A stretch of DNA of 64,000 nt from Tragulus kanchil (Eukaryota; Chordata; Mammalia; Artiodactyla; Tragulidae), in contig JAIOJX010000004.1 in the NCBI GenBank assembly GCA_022376925.1, forward strand, positions 180,449,501 to 180,513,500, given 5' to 3'. The position numbers and the translations under genes were made by a program. The notes beneath the pieces were generated by a model. It was not told the DNA's origin. It saw only the letters and a list, made by a program, of their open reading frames with translations, and did no database searches. Of this stretch, positions 33,840 to 44,734 are shown piece by piece. Every line of letters starts with the position of its first letter. The stretch's first letter is position 1.

Positions 33840-33945
33840 CTCCTCCCGGAGCTTCTTCTGCTCCTCCTTGAGCCGCTGCTTGATCTCCTCAATGGCTGCC
33901 TTCTTCCGCTCCACCTTCCGCTTGTGGAAGCCTGTCAGGTACTCC
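33840..33945 (-). CDS. NOL12: NOL12 coding exon 2
   Basis: A 106-base exon, acceptor TTGTTGTAG and donor GTGCGG. It encodes [20 protein letters not shown] and then a Lys/Glu-rich helical stretch ending KKLREE. This is the best conserved part of the Nop25 family and probably forms a long charged helix. It joins exon 1 in phase 2 and leaves in phase 0. It is not duplicated. Confidence 0.96.
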
Positions 33946-35029
33946 CTACAACAAAGAGACAAGAGAGAAAAGTCAGGGCACAAGGAAAGAGGGGCTTGCT
34001 CCAGAAAGGGGGGCGGGGGAAGAAGGCTTATACTGCATGCCAGGCACCATTCCCAAACCGTGCAAATGTTAACTAGAGTCCTCTTAACAGCAACCTGCCT
34101 TCGGTACCCATGCCCCACGTACAGCTGGGAGACACTCAGGCACAGAGAGGCAAGGTTACTTGTCTAAAGTCACAGAGAGTGCAAGGCCAGGGAAGAAGAG
34201 GGAGGTGCTGCCTCTCTCCGCTCACTACCCTCCAGGCCTCTCAGCTGCCAGGTGGTGGGCACAGAAGAGCCTCTGAATCGAGAACACGTGAGGGTATCTT
34301 CTCTGGCAAACTCTACTACTCCGTGAAGTAGGCCTCGTCAAGTGGGGCTTTCAAGTCCACCTTCTCCCAGACCCCCGTAAACTCTCCCCTGGACCAACAC
34401 CCCATGTGCCCAGGGCTCTAGGTCTTGCCGATGTTTCCCCGAGATTCCTGACGTCGCCCAGCATTGCCCTCCCCGCCCTCCGTCTGAGCTCAGCTCCTCG
34501 TCTCCGTAAAGCTGGCTGCACCATTCCTATCTATTCTGGGCCCCACCACCGGACGTCTCGCGGACCCACCATCACTCCGCGTGGGGGTCATGGGATGGAC
34601 AGGACGCTAAGGCTCCCGGCCCCGACTCTCGAGAGCTGCTGGAGCGCATACCCCTAAGGAGTTAGTATTCGTTTGGTGAATAAAAGAACTTAAGGCACTC
34701 GTTTCTTTCCTGATCATCCAAAACAGCTTAGTCTACAGCGAGCGGGGCCGCGGGGCTGGGGAGGTCGACCTCACCGCTCAGAGACCCGAGGCGCGCACCG
34801 CAGCGCGGGGCGGAACATGGGGCAGAGAAGAAAAGCGAGGGCGGGGCGGGCGGTTCCATTCCTCCCGGCCGCGGACCCGAAGAAGCCGCTTCCAGCCGCC
34901 GCAGAGCCAACCCGCACCGCGCCGAGAAGGCGGGACCGGAAGGGCCCTCCGCGTGCGCGTGCGCCCGCCGGCCCGGCCTCGGCCTTGCCCCGCGGCCCGC
35001 AGGCGGTCCACTCCAGCCCTGGCACTCAC

Positions 35030-35109
35030 CGCCGCTTTTCCTCGTCGAAGCTCAGAATGAGCCGCTGCCGCCGGTCGTCGCCGTCTCGCTTCTTCTTGTT
35101 GCGGCCCAT
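35030..35109 (-). CDS. NOL12: NOL12 coding exon 1
   Basis: NOL12 (Nop25 family) is a nucleolar RNA-binding protein needed for pre-rRNA processing and nucleolar integrity. This exon starts at the ATG complementary to 35107-35109 and encodes MGRNKKKRDGDDRRQ followed by a conserved LSFDEEKR segment, ending in phase 2 before GTGAGT. The basic run after Met suits nuclear/nucleolar import. All six coding exons are present in the window with matching phases, and the spliced product is 213 residues, the human length. The exon lies in a CpG island that is duplicated as a whole (second copy at 36141-36220). Confidence 0.95.
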
Positions 35110-35150
35110 AGCGGTTACGCTTCGGCGGCGCGGCTCTCGCTCTATTAAGG

Positions 35151-35187
35151 CACTTCCGGGCGTAGTGGGGCCAGCCTACCGGAAGTG
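35151..35187. promoter_or_regulatory. Inverted pair of ETS-type motifs at the NOL12 promoter
   Basis: CACTTCCGG at 35151-35159 and its exact reverse complement CCGGAAGTG at 35179-35187 lie about 40-80 bases upstream of the NOL12 ATG in a TATA-less CpG island. CCGGAAGTG is the consensus for GABPA/ELK-type ETS factors, common at core promoters of ribosome-biogenesis genes. The pair recurs at 36262-36298 in the duplicated block. Binding is inferred. Confidence 0.6.
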
Positions 35188-36140
35188 CTCCTCAGGGGCT
35201 CGTTGAAGTTCCGCTGGCCAGGCCCCGCCTTTTAAAGAGGCCGTCCTGCCGGTCTCCCAGTCCGTCTCTTGCATGTTAACTGACAAGATCTCCGCCCCGA
35301 CCCCCCTGCTCCCCACCCCTCGCAACTCCCAACCCCACTCCCTCCCTTAGATTAGCAACAGTGAGAGCGAGGCCCCTAGGTCACAGCACCTAGCAGGATG
35401 CCTTGCATACAGTAGATGTTCAATACAGAGTTATTAGTGAATGGCCAAAGATTGCTGATCCTTTTTTGACATGCTTTTCCTTTTAAAAATCATTTATTTA
35501 TTTGGCTCCCTGGGTCTTAGCTGCGGCATTTGAGATCTAGTTCCTGACCAGGGTTCAAACCCCGCGTCGCCCAGCATTGCCCTCCCGCCCCCCTTTGAGC
35601 TCAGCTCCTCGTCTCCGTAAAGCTGGCTGCACCATTCCTATCTATTCTGGGCCCCACCACCGGACGTCTCGCGGACCCACCATCACTCCGCGTGGGGGTC
35701 ATGGGATGGACAGGACGCTAAGGCTCCCGGCCCCGACTCTCGAGAGCTGCTGGAGCGCATACCCCTAAGGAGTTAGTATTCGTTTGGTGAATAAAAGAAC
35801 TTAAGGCACTCGTTTCTTTCCTGATCATCCAAAACAGCTTAGTCTACAGCGAGCGGGGCCGCGGGGCTGGGGAGGTCGACCTCACCGCTCAGAGACCCGA
35901 GGCGCGCACCGCAGCGCGGGGCGGAACATGGGGCAGAGAAGAAAAGCGAGGGCGGGGCGGGCGGTTCCATTCCTCCCGGCCGCGGACCCGAAGAAGCCGC
36001 TTCCAGCCGCCGCAGAGCCAACCCGCACCGCGCCGAGAAGGCGGGACCGGAAGGGCCCTCCGCGTGCGCGTGCGCCCGCCGGCCCGGCCTCGGCCTTGCC
36101 CCGCGGCCCGCAGGCGGTCCACTCCAGCCCTGGCACTCAC

Positions 36141-36220
36141 CGCCGCTTTTCCTCGTCGAAGCTCAGAATGAGCCGCTGCCGCCGGTCGTCGCCGTCTCGC
36201 TTCTTCTTGTTGCGGCCCAT
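36141..36220 (-). CDS. NOL12: NOL12 coding exon 1, upstream copy
   Basis: Same 80-base start exon as at 35030-35109, shifted 1111 bases, in the right-hand copy of the 34452-36676 duplication with the full CpG island. Because transcription runs leftward, this is the 5'-most copy. Only one is expected to be genuine. Confidence 0.7.
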
Positions 36221-36607
36221 AGCGGTTACGCTTCGGCGGCGCGGCTCTCGCTCTATTAAGGCACTTCCGGGCGTAGTGGGGCCAGCCTACCGGAAGTGCT
36301 CCTCAGGGGCTCGTTGAAGTTCCGCTGGCCAGGCCCCGCCTTTTAAAGAGGCCGTCCTGCCGGTCTCCCAGTCCGTCTCTTGCATGTTAACTGACAAGAT
36401 CTCCGCCCCGACCCCCCTGCTCCCCACCCCTCGCAACTCCCAACCCCACTCCCTCCCTTAGATTAGCAACAGTGAGAGCGAGGCCCCTAGGTCACAGCAC
36501 CTAGCAGGATGCCTTGCATACAGTAGATGTTCAATACAGAGTTATTAGTGAATGGCCAAAGATTGCTGATCCTTTTTTGACATGCTTTTCTTTTTTAAAA
36601 ATCATTT

Positions 36608-36732
36608 ATTTATTTGGCTCCCCTGGGTCTTAGCTGCGGCATTTGAGATCTAGTTCCCTGACCAGGGTTCAAACCCAGGCCCCCTGCATTGGGAACGCAG
36701 AGTCTTAACCACTGGATCACCAGGGAAATTCC
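36608..36732 (-). mobile_element. CHR-type SINE; truncated copy at 35497-35562
   Basis: Minus-strand, CTTAGCTGCGGCATTTGAG body and CTTAACCACTGGATCACC head. The left copy is cut at the duplication junction. Confidence 0.75.
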
Positions 36733-36929
36733 CTGATCCATCTTTTGATTTGGATGTTAACTCCGTGGTGACATGTTTCTGGAGACAAACCAGCTGGATT
36801 AGAATCCCGGTACCCTAGTTACAGCTGGACAAATTGCTGTCCTTGTGCCTCAACTACCCGATTTGTAAGATGGGAATAGTGACTTGGTAGAGCTCTTGCA
36901 AGGCAGTGGTTTTGTTTGTTTCCTTTCTT

Positions 36930-37093
36930 TTCTTTTTCTTTTTTGGCTCCAAGACTCTATAACACAGGTTCCATAGTTGTGGATCACAGGCTCAGTTGCT
37001 CTGCAGCATGTGGGATCTTCCTGGATCAGGGATCGAATCCATGTCTCCTGCATCGGCAGGCGAGCTCCTTACCACTGAGCTATCAGGGAAGCC
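36930..37093 (-). mobile_element. CHR-type SINE
   Basis: GGCTCCAAGACTCTATAACA body and TACCACTGAGCTATCAGGGA head, minus strand. Confidence 0.75.
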
Positions 37094-37109
37094 CAAGGCA
37101 GCGGTTTTT

Positions 37110-37390
37110 TGGTTTTGACCTTTTTTTTTTGTTGGCCACTTCTATTGGTCTTTCATTTATTTATTTTCATCCATCTTTGTCCTTTGGCCTGTGTGGGCCT
37201 TCCATTGCAGTGGCCTGTCTTGTTGCAGAGCACCGGCTCTGGGTGCATGCGCTCCAGAGCGCTGGCTCGGTAGTTGGACACATCGGTCCAGCCGCTCCGC
37301 GGCACATGGGATCTTCCCAGGCCAGGAATTGAACCGGCGCCCCTTGCACTGCAAGTCGGTGGCCTTACCCACTGGACCACCAGGGAAGCC
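37110..37390 (-). mobile_element. CHR-related SINE (family A)
   Basis: Full-length minus-strand element with target-site duplication CAAGGCAGCGGTTTTT on both sides (37094-37109 and 37391-37406), inserted beside an older SINE head. Confidence 0.92.
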
Positions 37391-37984
37391 CAAGGCAGCG
37401 GTTTTTAAATGTTGTAGTGCATCAGAATCCCTGGAGGGTTTGACGAAACCCAGGTCAGTTGAGCCCACCCTAGAGTTTCTGATTCAGCCCTTCTGAAGGG
37501 AGCCCCAGACTCTGCATTTCAGGCAAGTTCTCAGGTGATGCTGATGTTGGTGGTCCAAGGAACAAACTTTGAGAGCCCCGTTTGTGAGGAGTAAGTGAGT
37601 TACATAGCGTGTATGTATTATATAATACATGCCACACATGTGTTTGTTACACAAGCCATCTCCCCTCTCTATGCTTTGGTTTCCCCAGGTATGGAATTGA
37701 GAATTGGGTGAACACATCCTTGGCTAAAAATAAAGGCATAAACATTTTTAGTAGCTGGGATCGTACACCTGAATCATTCTTACCTTAGCTGTGCTGGATA
37801 CTGCCAACAACCTGCGCCCTTGCCTTTGAGGACTTGCATGTCCACAAGGTCAGTGACTGTTACAGTCCAGGGGATGACACGTCTGCTGCGAGACGAGCAG
37901 GAAGGTGGAGGAGCTCCGGGTTGACTCTGCCAGTGCAGAGGACTTCCTAGAGGAGGTGTCCCAGAACAGTTCAAGAGTGAGGAG

Positions 37985-40246
37985 AGCAGACTTGTAGGAA
38001 ACGATGCTTTTCTCAGACAAATGATTGGCGCCCAGAGGGCAAGTAAGCATGCATATATTGGTTGCCTACTGTGTGCCCCGCACACAGAGAAGGCAACTGT
38101 TATCTCAGAGAGGGGAAGTGAGTTGTCCAGGGTTACACTGCCGATCTTTGGTAAAGCTGGGCTTGACCTAGGTCCCTGGCCTCACGACCCAGCATCCTGG
38201 GCCGCTGCTAAAGGATCACTCATACTCCCTCGGGAGGACAAGATGCAGACTCTGACCATGAGTGTTGAAGGGAGCCTGGCCCACAGTAGGTACATCTCTC
38301 CATAGATGTTGAACCCCTTCCACAAGGTCCTCCAGCTGGGAAATTCCTTGCTGGGGACTGAGAGGAAGTCATCCTCCAAGGAGGCCGCAGAGAGGCTGCC
38401 TGGATGGTGGGGATGCAGGGAGGGAGATGAACTGTCCCTCTGACCCTGCACTGCCCCCTAGTGGGCATGCCCCAGACCATCCTTGACACCCTCCTCCTGG
38501 CTAGAAGCATTGTGTGGGCAGCCGTGGGGGCCCCGCCTCAGCCCCACCAAGACGTCCAGAGAGCCGCCTTCTGTGGAGGCTCAGAGAGGGAAAGTAACGT
38601 AAAGTCACGTCGCTCTTCAGTGGTGTGCTGCAGCATCCCCGATATGCTGCCCTGTGTGGAGTGGTCCGGTCTCTCCTGGCGCGTCTGGTCAGGTGCAGCA
38701 GCTGGAGCCGAATAAGGAGATAGCTGCTTGTGCAGGACCTTGTGGGGGAACTCTGCAGGCGGCCCTCACCGCCCACCCAGCCCGAGCGCCAGCCCACGAG
38801 GGCTCAGAGAGGCCACACCTGTGAACGCTCCCAGTGACGCCCACCACCTCGGGCAGCCGCTGTGGTTCCCGACGCTTCCCAGGTGTTCCAGGTCCCCTTT
38901 ACTCCAGGAAACCAGATGCAGGACTGGCAGCCCCACTCCGATTCCAAAAGCTTGAGAGCCCTATGGCGGCTCACAGTCTAATACACTTCCCTTCTGAGTC
39001 CGTTTCTCCTCGAAATTATGTTTATCAAGCACCTACTGTGTGCCAGGCATAGCAAGAGATGGTACATTTTCTTAACAGAGATGCTGATGAAGGTGATGAG
39101 GCAAAAGAATAATAAGCAGACTTGTAGGAAACGATGCTTTTCTCAGACAAATGATTGGCGCCCAGAGGGCAAGTAAGCATGCATATATTGGTTGCCTACT
39201 GTGTGCCCCGCACACAGAGAAGGCAACTGTTATCTCAGAGAGGGGAAGTGAGTTGTCCAGGGTTACACTGCCGATCTTTGGTAAAGCTGGGCTTGACCTA
39301 GGTCCCTGGCCTCACGACCCAGCATCCTGGGCCGCTGCTAAAGGATCACTCATACTCCCTCGGGAGGACAAGATGCAGACTCTGACCATGAGTGTTGAAG
39401 GGAGCCTGGCCCACAGTAGGTACATCTCTCCATAGATGTTGAACCCCTTCCACAAGGTCCTCCAGCTGGGAAATTCCTTGCTGGGGACTGAGAGGAAGTC
39501 ATCCTCCAAGGAGGCCGCAGAGAGGCTGCCTGGATGGTGGGGATGCAGGGAGGGAGATGAACTGTCCCTCTGACCCTGCACTGCCCCCTAGTGGGCATGC
39601 CCCAGACCATCCTTGACACCCTCCTCCTGGCTAGAAGCATTGTGTGGGCAGCCGTGGGGGCCCCGCCTCAGCCCCACCAAGACGTCCAGAGAGCCGCCTT
39701 CTGTGGAGGCTCAGAGAGGGAAAGTAACGTAAAGTCACGTCGCTCTTCAGTGGTGTGCTGCAGCATCCCCGATATGCTGCCCTGTGTGGAGTGGTCCGGT
39801 CTCTCCTGGCGCGTCTGGTCAGGTGCAGCAGCTGGAGCCGAATAAGGAGATAGCTGCTTGTGCAGGACCTTGTGGGGGAACTCTGCAGGCGGCCCTCACC
39901 GCCCACCCAGCCCGAGCGCCAGCCCACGAGGGCTCAGAGAGGCCACACCTGTGAACGCTCCCAGTGACGCCCACCACCTCGGGCAGCCGCTGTGGTTCCC
40001 GACGCTTCCCCAGGTGTTCCAGGTCCCCTTTACTCCAGGAAACCAGATGCAGGACTGGCAGCCCCACTCCGATTCCAAAAGCTTGAGAGCCCTATGGCGG
40101 CTCACAGTCTAATACACTTCCCTTCTGAGTCCGTTTCTCCTCGAAATTATGTTTATCAAGCACCTACTGTGTGCCAGGCATAGCAAGAGATGGTACATTT
40201 TCTTAACAGAGATGCTGATGAAGGTGATGAGGCAAAAGAATAATAA
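37985..40246 (+). repeat. Tandem duplication 10 (37985-39114, 39115-40246)
   Basis: Copies abut, offset 1130-1131, one extra C near 40012. Intergenic. Its right end overlaps the start of duplication 11. Confidence 0.95.
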
Positions 40247-40276
40247 CAACTGCCTTTTGTTTAGTTCTTTGCACGA

Positions 40277-40395
40277 TTTCTTTTTTTTTTTAGCGGCGCC
40301 GTGCAGCCTGTGGGATCTTTCGTCTCCCAACCAAGATGGAACCCAGGCCCCCTGCAGTGAAAGCCTGTAGTCTTAACCACTGGAGAACCACAGCC
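40277..40395 (-). mobile_element. CHR-type SINE; copy at 41388-41505
   Basis: AGCGGCGCCGTGCAGCCTGT body and CTTAACCACTGGAGAACC head, minus strand. The copy differs by CGCCGCGC for CGCCGTGC. Confidence 0.7.
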
Positions 40396-40474
40396 TCTAC
40401 ATGATTATCTCCCATCCAAGTACTAACCAGGCCAGACCCTCTACATGATTATCTTTCGTGAGACAGGAGTCCCA

Positions 40475-40590
40475 TTTTAATGAGGCTCAGAGACATGTGG
40501 TCACTCACCCAAGGTCACACAGACAGGAAGAGCAGGTTCTGAGGGTGAAGGCCCATAGTCTAAGGACAGGACTCTACTTATTGTTTCTCT
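40475..40590 (-). mobile_element. MIR-like fragment; copy at about 41582-41697
   Basis: TTTTAATGAGGCTCAGAGAC followed by CACCCAAGGTCACACAG, a diverged antisense MIR core. Confidence 0.6.
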
Positions 40591-41007
40591 AGACCCAGTT
40601 TCGTAGGCTCTTGGGACACATGGAGTCTTAAGAGAGATGAAAGGGACCAATATGTGCAGAGCCCCCACTATGTGCTAGGCTCCACACAGCTCTCCCCGCT
40701 ACCTCAGCTCATCCTTGAAACAGTCACACAAGGTGGATCCTAGGAGTAAGGCAACATGATAGGTGAGGCAACAGGTTCATAGAGGTTGAGTAACTGGTCC
40801 AAGGGCACACAGTGATGGAACTGGGGTTTAAAAACAGGTGTGTCTGACTCCAAGCCCAGGCTTATCCTCCACAGTCAGTGACCTCACTCCTCACCTGCCC
40901 CAGGGGCTTTCCTCTGCCTGGTTTAGTCCCAGTTCTGGTGTATTTTCAGTGTTCAGCCCGTGTAAGGGGAGAATAAACAGGACCAGGAAAAAAGGTCGTC
41001 AAGAAGG

Positions 41008-41130
41008 GCTTCCCTGGTAGCTCAGTGGTAAAGAGTTCACCTGCCAGTGCTGGAGACACGGGTTCAATCCCTGATCTGGGAAGATCCCACATGCTGCAGA
41101 GCCCCTAAGCTTGTGAGCCACAACTATGGA
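41008..41130 (+). mobile_element. CHR-type SINE (5' part); copy at 42115-42240
   Basis: GGCTTCCCTGGTAGCTCAG head, GGTTCAATCCCTGATCTGG, then CTGCAGAGCCCCTAAGCTTG. The same variant occurs full length at 49810. Confidence 0.8.
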
Positions 41131-43590
41131 GCCTGTGAAGAAAACATTTTCTCTAATATCCAGCAGAGGGCGCCCCATCCACAGCCTTGCGTGTGTGCGC
41201 ACGCGCACGCACTCTGTCTGTCTGACTCTTTGTCTCTCTCTCTCATGGCCCACGTGGGTGCCCCAGGAGACCCTGGAGATGGGTGTGACTAGTCGGTAAT
41301 AAAACATTTTCTTAACAGAGAAGCTGATGAAGGTGATGAGGCAACAGGATAATAGCAACTGCCTATTGTTTAGTTCTTTGCACGATCTCTTTTTTTTTGT
41401 AGCGGCGCCGCGCAGCCTGTGGGATCTTCGTCTCCCAACCAAGATGGAACCCAGGCCCCCTGCAGTGAAAGCCTGTAGTCTTAACCACTGGAGAACCACA
41501 GCCTCTACATGATTATCTCCCATCCAAGTACTAACCAGGCCAGACCCTCTACATGATTATCTTTCGTGAGACAGGAGTCCCATTTTAATGAGGCTCAGAG
41601 ACATGTGGTCACTCACCCAAGGTCACACAGACAGGAAGAGCAGGTTCTGAGGGTGAAGGCCCATAGTCTAAGGACAGGACTCTACTTATTGTTTCTCTAG
41701 ACCCAGTTTCGTAGGCTCTTGGGACACATGGAGTCTTAAGAAAATGAAAGGGACCAATATGTGCAGAGCCCCCACTATGTGCTAGGCTCCACACAGCTCT
41801 CCCCGCTACCTCAGCTCATCCTTGAAACAGTCACACAAGGTGGATCCTAGGAGTAAGGCAACATGATAGGTGAGGCAACAGGTTCATAGAGGTTGAGTAA
41901 CTGGTCCAAGGGCACACAGTGATGGAACTGGGGTTTAAAAACAGGTGTGTCTGACTCCAAGCCCAGGCTTATCCTCCACAGTCAGTGACCTCACTCCTCA
42001 CCTGCCCCAGGGGCTTTCCTCTGCCTGGTTTAGTCCCAGTTCTGGTGTATTTTCAGTGTTCAGCCCGTGTAAGGGGAGAATAAACAGGACCAGGAAAAAA
42101 GGTCGTCAAGAAGGGCTTCCCTGGTAGCTCAGTGGTAAAGAGTTCACCTGCCAGTGCTGGAGACACGGGTTCAATCCCTGATCTGGGAAGATCCCACATG
42201 CTGCAGAGCCCCTAAGCTTGTGAGCCACAACTATGGAGCCTGTGAAGAAAACATTTTCTCTAATATCCAGCAGAGGGCGCCCCATCCACAGCCTTGCGTG
42301 TGTGCGCACGCGCACGCACTCTGTCTGTCTGTCTCTGTCTCTTTGTCTCTCTCTCTCTCAGTGGCCCACGTGGGTGCCCCAGGAGACCCTGGAGATGGGT
42401 GTGACTCAAGGCAGCTCTCAGCCTGTGCACTCCATCCTCCTTGGCCCCACAGAGATGTATCCTGCAGCGACCCATTGAGATGGGAACCATCCACCCAGAA
42501 GGGAGGTAAGGCCCTCCAGCAGGGAGCAGAAAGGAAAAGGCAGGGGGGCTGGGGGGTGGGGAGGTGAGTGTGCAGGGTTGCCTAGCGATCAGCTCGCGTC
42601 CCATCACTTATGACAGGTGGGTGTGAGGGGCTGGGTGACGCCTTGCCGTCCCAGGTAACAGCCCGGTTGGCCTTCCACGTTCCAGCAGAGGAGGGACTCA
42701 TGGAGGCCTCATCTCAGGCCGTGCGAGTCCCCCGCACCCTCGGCTCTGCAGGGAAGAGGCTGGGTGCAGCAGGAGGCCCACGTGGCTCTACTTCTAGGCT
42801 CTGCAGGGACTGGCACCCCGCCCCCATTTCTCCTGCACAGAGACAGGCCAGCAGGTGGGGCCGGGGCCGGGGCCCAAGCCCATCCTCCCATGGTAGATCA
42901 AGGGTCCCGAGAGCTTCCACACGAGCACCCTGTTGCCCTTTCCCTCCAGCATTGAGGGATGCGGCCTGGTGCCACAAAACCGGGATGCCTGGGGAGCCCA
43001 GGAGGCTCAGCCAGGCCTGGTACAGACCAGGGAGTCATTACCCAGGGCCTGTTTGCTCCCCTTCAGATTCGGGGGATAAGGCAGCGGGCAGGGCCGGAAG
43101 CACTCTCCACTGCGTGTGTGCCATGTGCCAGCCCTACGCTCGCCCTCCCTCACACACCCCATTCCACCTCAACTGCAGGCCCATGAGAGGCCCCGTGCTC
43201 TCATCCCTTCACAGAAATGAATACAGTGAAGCTCAGAGAGATTAAGGCCCAGAGGGGCACGCAGCTGGATTCCCTGCACTATTTGAAGCAGCTCGTTTTC
43301 CAGCTCATGAGAACAATCGAGGGGCCCCCGGTGTTCTGCCCTCCTCCTTCCTCTGTGCAGCTCCAGATGCCATGCATGACGCAGCCGGTCCTTGCCTCTC
43401 TCCCTGTTTTCATTTCTCCACCATCTTCTGAGCATCTGCTGTGTGCTGGGGCCCACTGAGGCGGAAGCTGTGTGAGGGCAGTGGCGAGGGCCTTTTGAGT
43501 AGTGACCCCCCTACTGCGTAGCAAGCTCTCCGTTCAGCCGAGGGGACCAGGGGGAGAAGATGACACGGCACCTGAGAGGGACGCGTGTGT

Positions 43591-43692
43591 ACCAAGTCAC
43601 TTCAGTCATGCCTAAGTCTTCGCCATCCCATGGACTGTCGCTTGCCAGGCTCCTCGGTCCGTGGGATTCTCCGGACAAGAATCCAGGAGTGG
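43591..43692 (-). mobile_element. BovA fragment
   Basis: Minus-strand fragment with CCATGGACTGTCGCTTGCC and a short 5' end. Confidence 0.65.
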
Positions 43693-43723
43693 GTCGGAAG
43701 CCCACTTGAGAGGTAGACATCCG

Positions 43724-43855
43724 GGGAATTCCCCGGCGGGTCCAGTCATTAGAACTCAGGGCTTCCGCTGCCATGGGTTCGATCCCTGTTCGGGGAATGG
43801 AGCTTCCACCAGCCACAAAGTGCAGCCCCACCCCCCCAAAGGTCGCCTCAAGGTA
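43724..43855 (+). mobile_element. CHR-type SINE
   Basis: GGAATTCCCCGGCGGGTCCAG head and GGTTCGATCCCTGTTCGG. Confidence 0.7.
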
Positions 43856-43969
43856 GGAAGTGGACGTGAAAGCCAGGGCAGAGGCAGGACGTGGGGCCGC
43901 TGACAGGACCCTCCTCGTCCACACCCACGCACACAGGAGGCTGGGTCAGGGCCCGCGGAGGCAGCTGCC

Positions 43970-43975
43970 TTTATT
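43970..43975 (-). terminator. Poly(A) signal AATAAA of the LGALS1-locus gene
   Basis: AATAAA (complement of TTTATT) lies 22 bases after the stop codon, in a context (CAGCCAGCCCA then CCCCCAATAAAGGCAGCTG) that matches the very short 3' UTR of human LGALS1 almost base for base. This is strong evidence that the gene is the LGALS1 ortholog by descent even though its coding exon 3 has diverged. Confidence 0.85.
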
Positions 43976-43997
43976 GGGGGCTGTGGGCTGGCTGGCT

Positions 43998-44144
43998 TCA
44001 GTCAAAGGCCACGACCTTGACCTTGATGTCGCCACACGTGGACAGGTGGTTGATGACTCCCAGGTTGAGGTGGTTGGGGAACTTTAACTCAACCCCCTCA
44101 GGCAGACAGAGGGTTAGGGCCGTCGGATGGAAGAAGATGCGCAC
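43998..44144 (-). CDS. LGALS1: LGALS1-locus galectin, coding exon 4 (last)
   Basis: A 147-base exon after a CCCACCCCCAG-type acceptor: 48 residues and TGA. It encodes VRIFFHPTALTLCLPEG, then ELKFPNHLNL and the end KVKVVAFD. Galectin-1 has LPDGYEFKFPNRLNL and ends KCVAFD/E, so the fold and C-terminus are recognisable, with Arg to His in FPNRL. It joins exon 3 in phase 0. The open frame is intact. Confidence 0.88.
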   Translation of the reverse strand: MRIFFHPTALTLCLPEGVELKFPNHLNLGVINHLSTCGDIKVKVVAFD

Positions 44145-44440
44145 CTGGGGGTGGAGAAGGACAGTGAGCCTGTGGGGCCCACGGGGGAGGCGCAGCCTGC
44201 AGTCCCGGGCGCCCCGGAGCCCGCTCCTCACGAGCCCTGACAACGGTCCAGCTTCGAGGGGAGGCCCTGAGGTTGGGAGAAGCGAGGGTGCTCGCCCAGG
44301 ACCGCACAGAGGGGAGCGAGGGCGGGGAGACCGGGAGGGAGGGGAACGGGAACTGGGTGGACCGAGGCCTCTAGCGACTCCACCCAGCTCGGCCCCAGCC
44401 CACCCAGGGCCCCGATCCCCCGCGCCGGGCCTCAGCCCAC

Positions 44441-44614
44441 CTCCACAATCGTTCCCGGCTTGAAGGGGAAGGTAGTTCCCCACTGCTCGGTCCCCCAGGT
44501 CCCGCTGTTCTTGCTGTTACACACGATGGCGTTGCCGGCCCCACACGAGTCAAAGAGCGCGCTGAAGTGCAGGCACAGGTTTTGCTCGTCATGAGGGGAC
44601 AGGTGACCTTGAGG
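44441..44614 (-). CDS. LGALS1: LGALS1-locus galectin, coding exon 3 (diverged, out of phase)
   Basis: Carries the carbohydrate-recognition core: DEQNLCLHFSALFDSCG, IVCNSKNSGTWGTEQW and FPFKPGTIVE before GTGGGC. In galectin-1 the sugar contacts are H-N-R of HFNPRF, N of IVCNSK, and W-E-R of WGxEQR. Here His, the second Asn, Trp and Glu remain, but HFNPRF is HFSALF (Asn and Arg lost) and the last Arg is Trp. From the GCAG acceptor at 44614 the exon is 174 bases, one base short of keeping frame with exon 2 (which leaves two bases). A frame-keeping but weak acceptor exists at 44636/44637. It may be a decaying gene, a changed lectin, or a consensus error. A copy lies at 45549-45722. Confidence 0.75.
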
Positions 44615-44734
44615 CTGCTCTGCAGGCAGCAGCCCCCTCAAGACCCACCCGTCTGTCCCACCCGGTCCCTGTGAATGCGCCTTGCTGAGGAAACTTGCTG
44701 AGCCGAGAGGCCGGAAACCCAGATTCTAGCTGTC

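Larger units (their letters stand above)
34735..35250. promoter_or_regulatory. CpG island over NOL12 exon 1
   Basis: Very high density of CG dinucleotides, no SINEs and centred on the NOL12 start exon: the expected bidirectional-capable housekeeping promoter. A whole second copy lies at about 35846-36361. No gene on the plus strand was recognised. Confidence 0.75.
34452..36676 (+). repeat. Tandem duplication 9 (34452-35562, about 35563-36676)
   Basis: Offset 1111-1114. It doubles the NOL12 CpG island, its ETS motifs and exon 1. Differences are in C and T runs near the two ends. Confidence 0.95.
40195..42416 (+). repeat. Tandem duplication 11 (40195-41290, 41304-42416)
   Basis: Offset 1107-1126, with 13 unshared bases between the copies. 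Unlike the others it shows substitutions as well as length changes (for example near 41321-41372, and in the pyrimidine repeat at 41217/42318). Confidence 0.93.
36733..43969. other. Intergenic DNA between LGALS1 and NOL12
   Basis: Contains SINEs at 36.9, 37.1, 40.3, 41.0, 43.6 and 43.7 kb, MIR fragments near 38.0 and 40.5 kb, and two chained tandem duplications (37985-42416). GC-rich unique DNA at 42.4-43.4 kb shows open frames on both strands but nothing I can assign. Confidence 0.5.
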
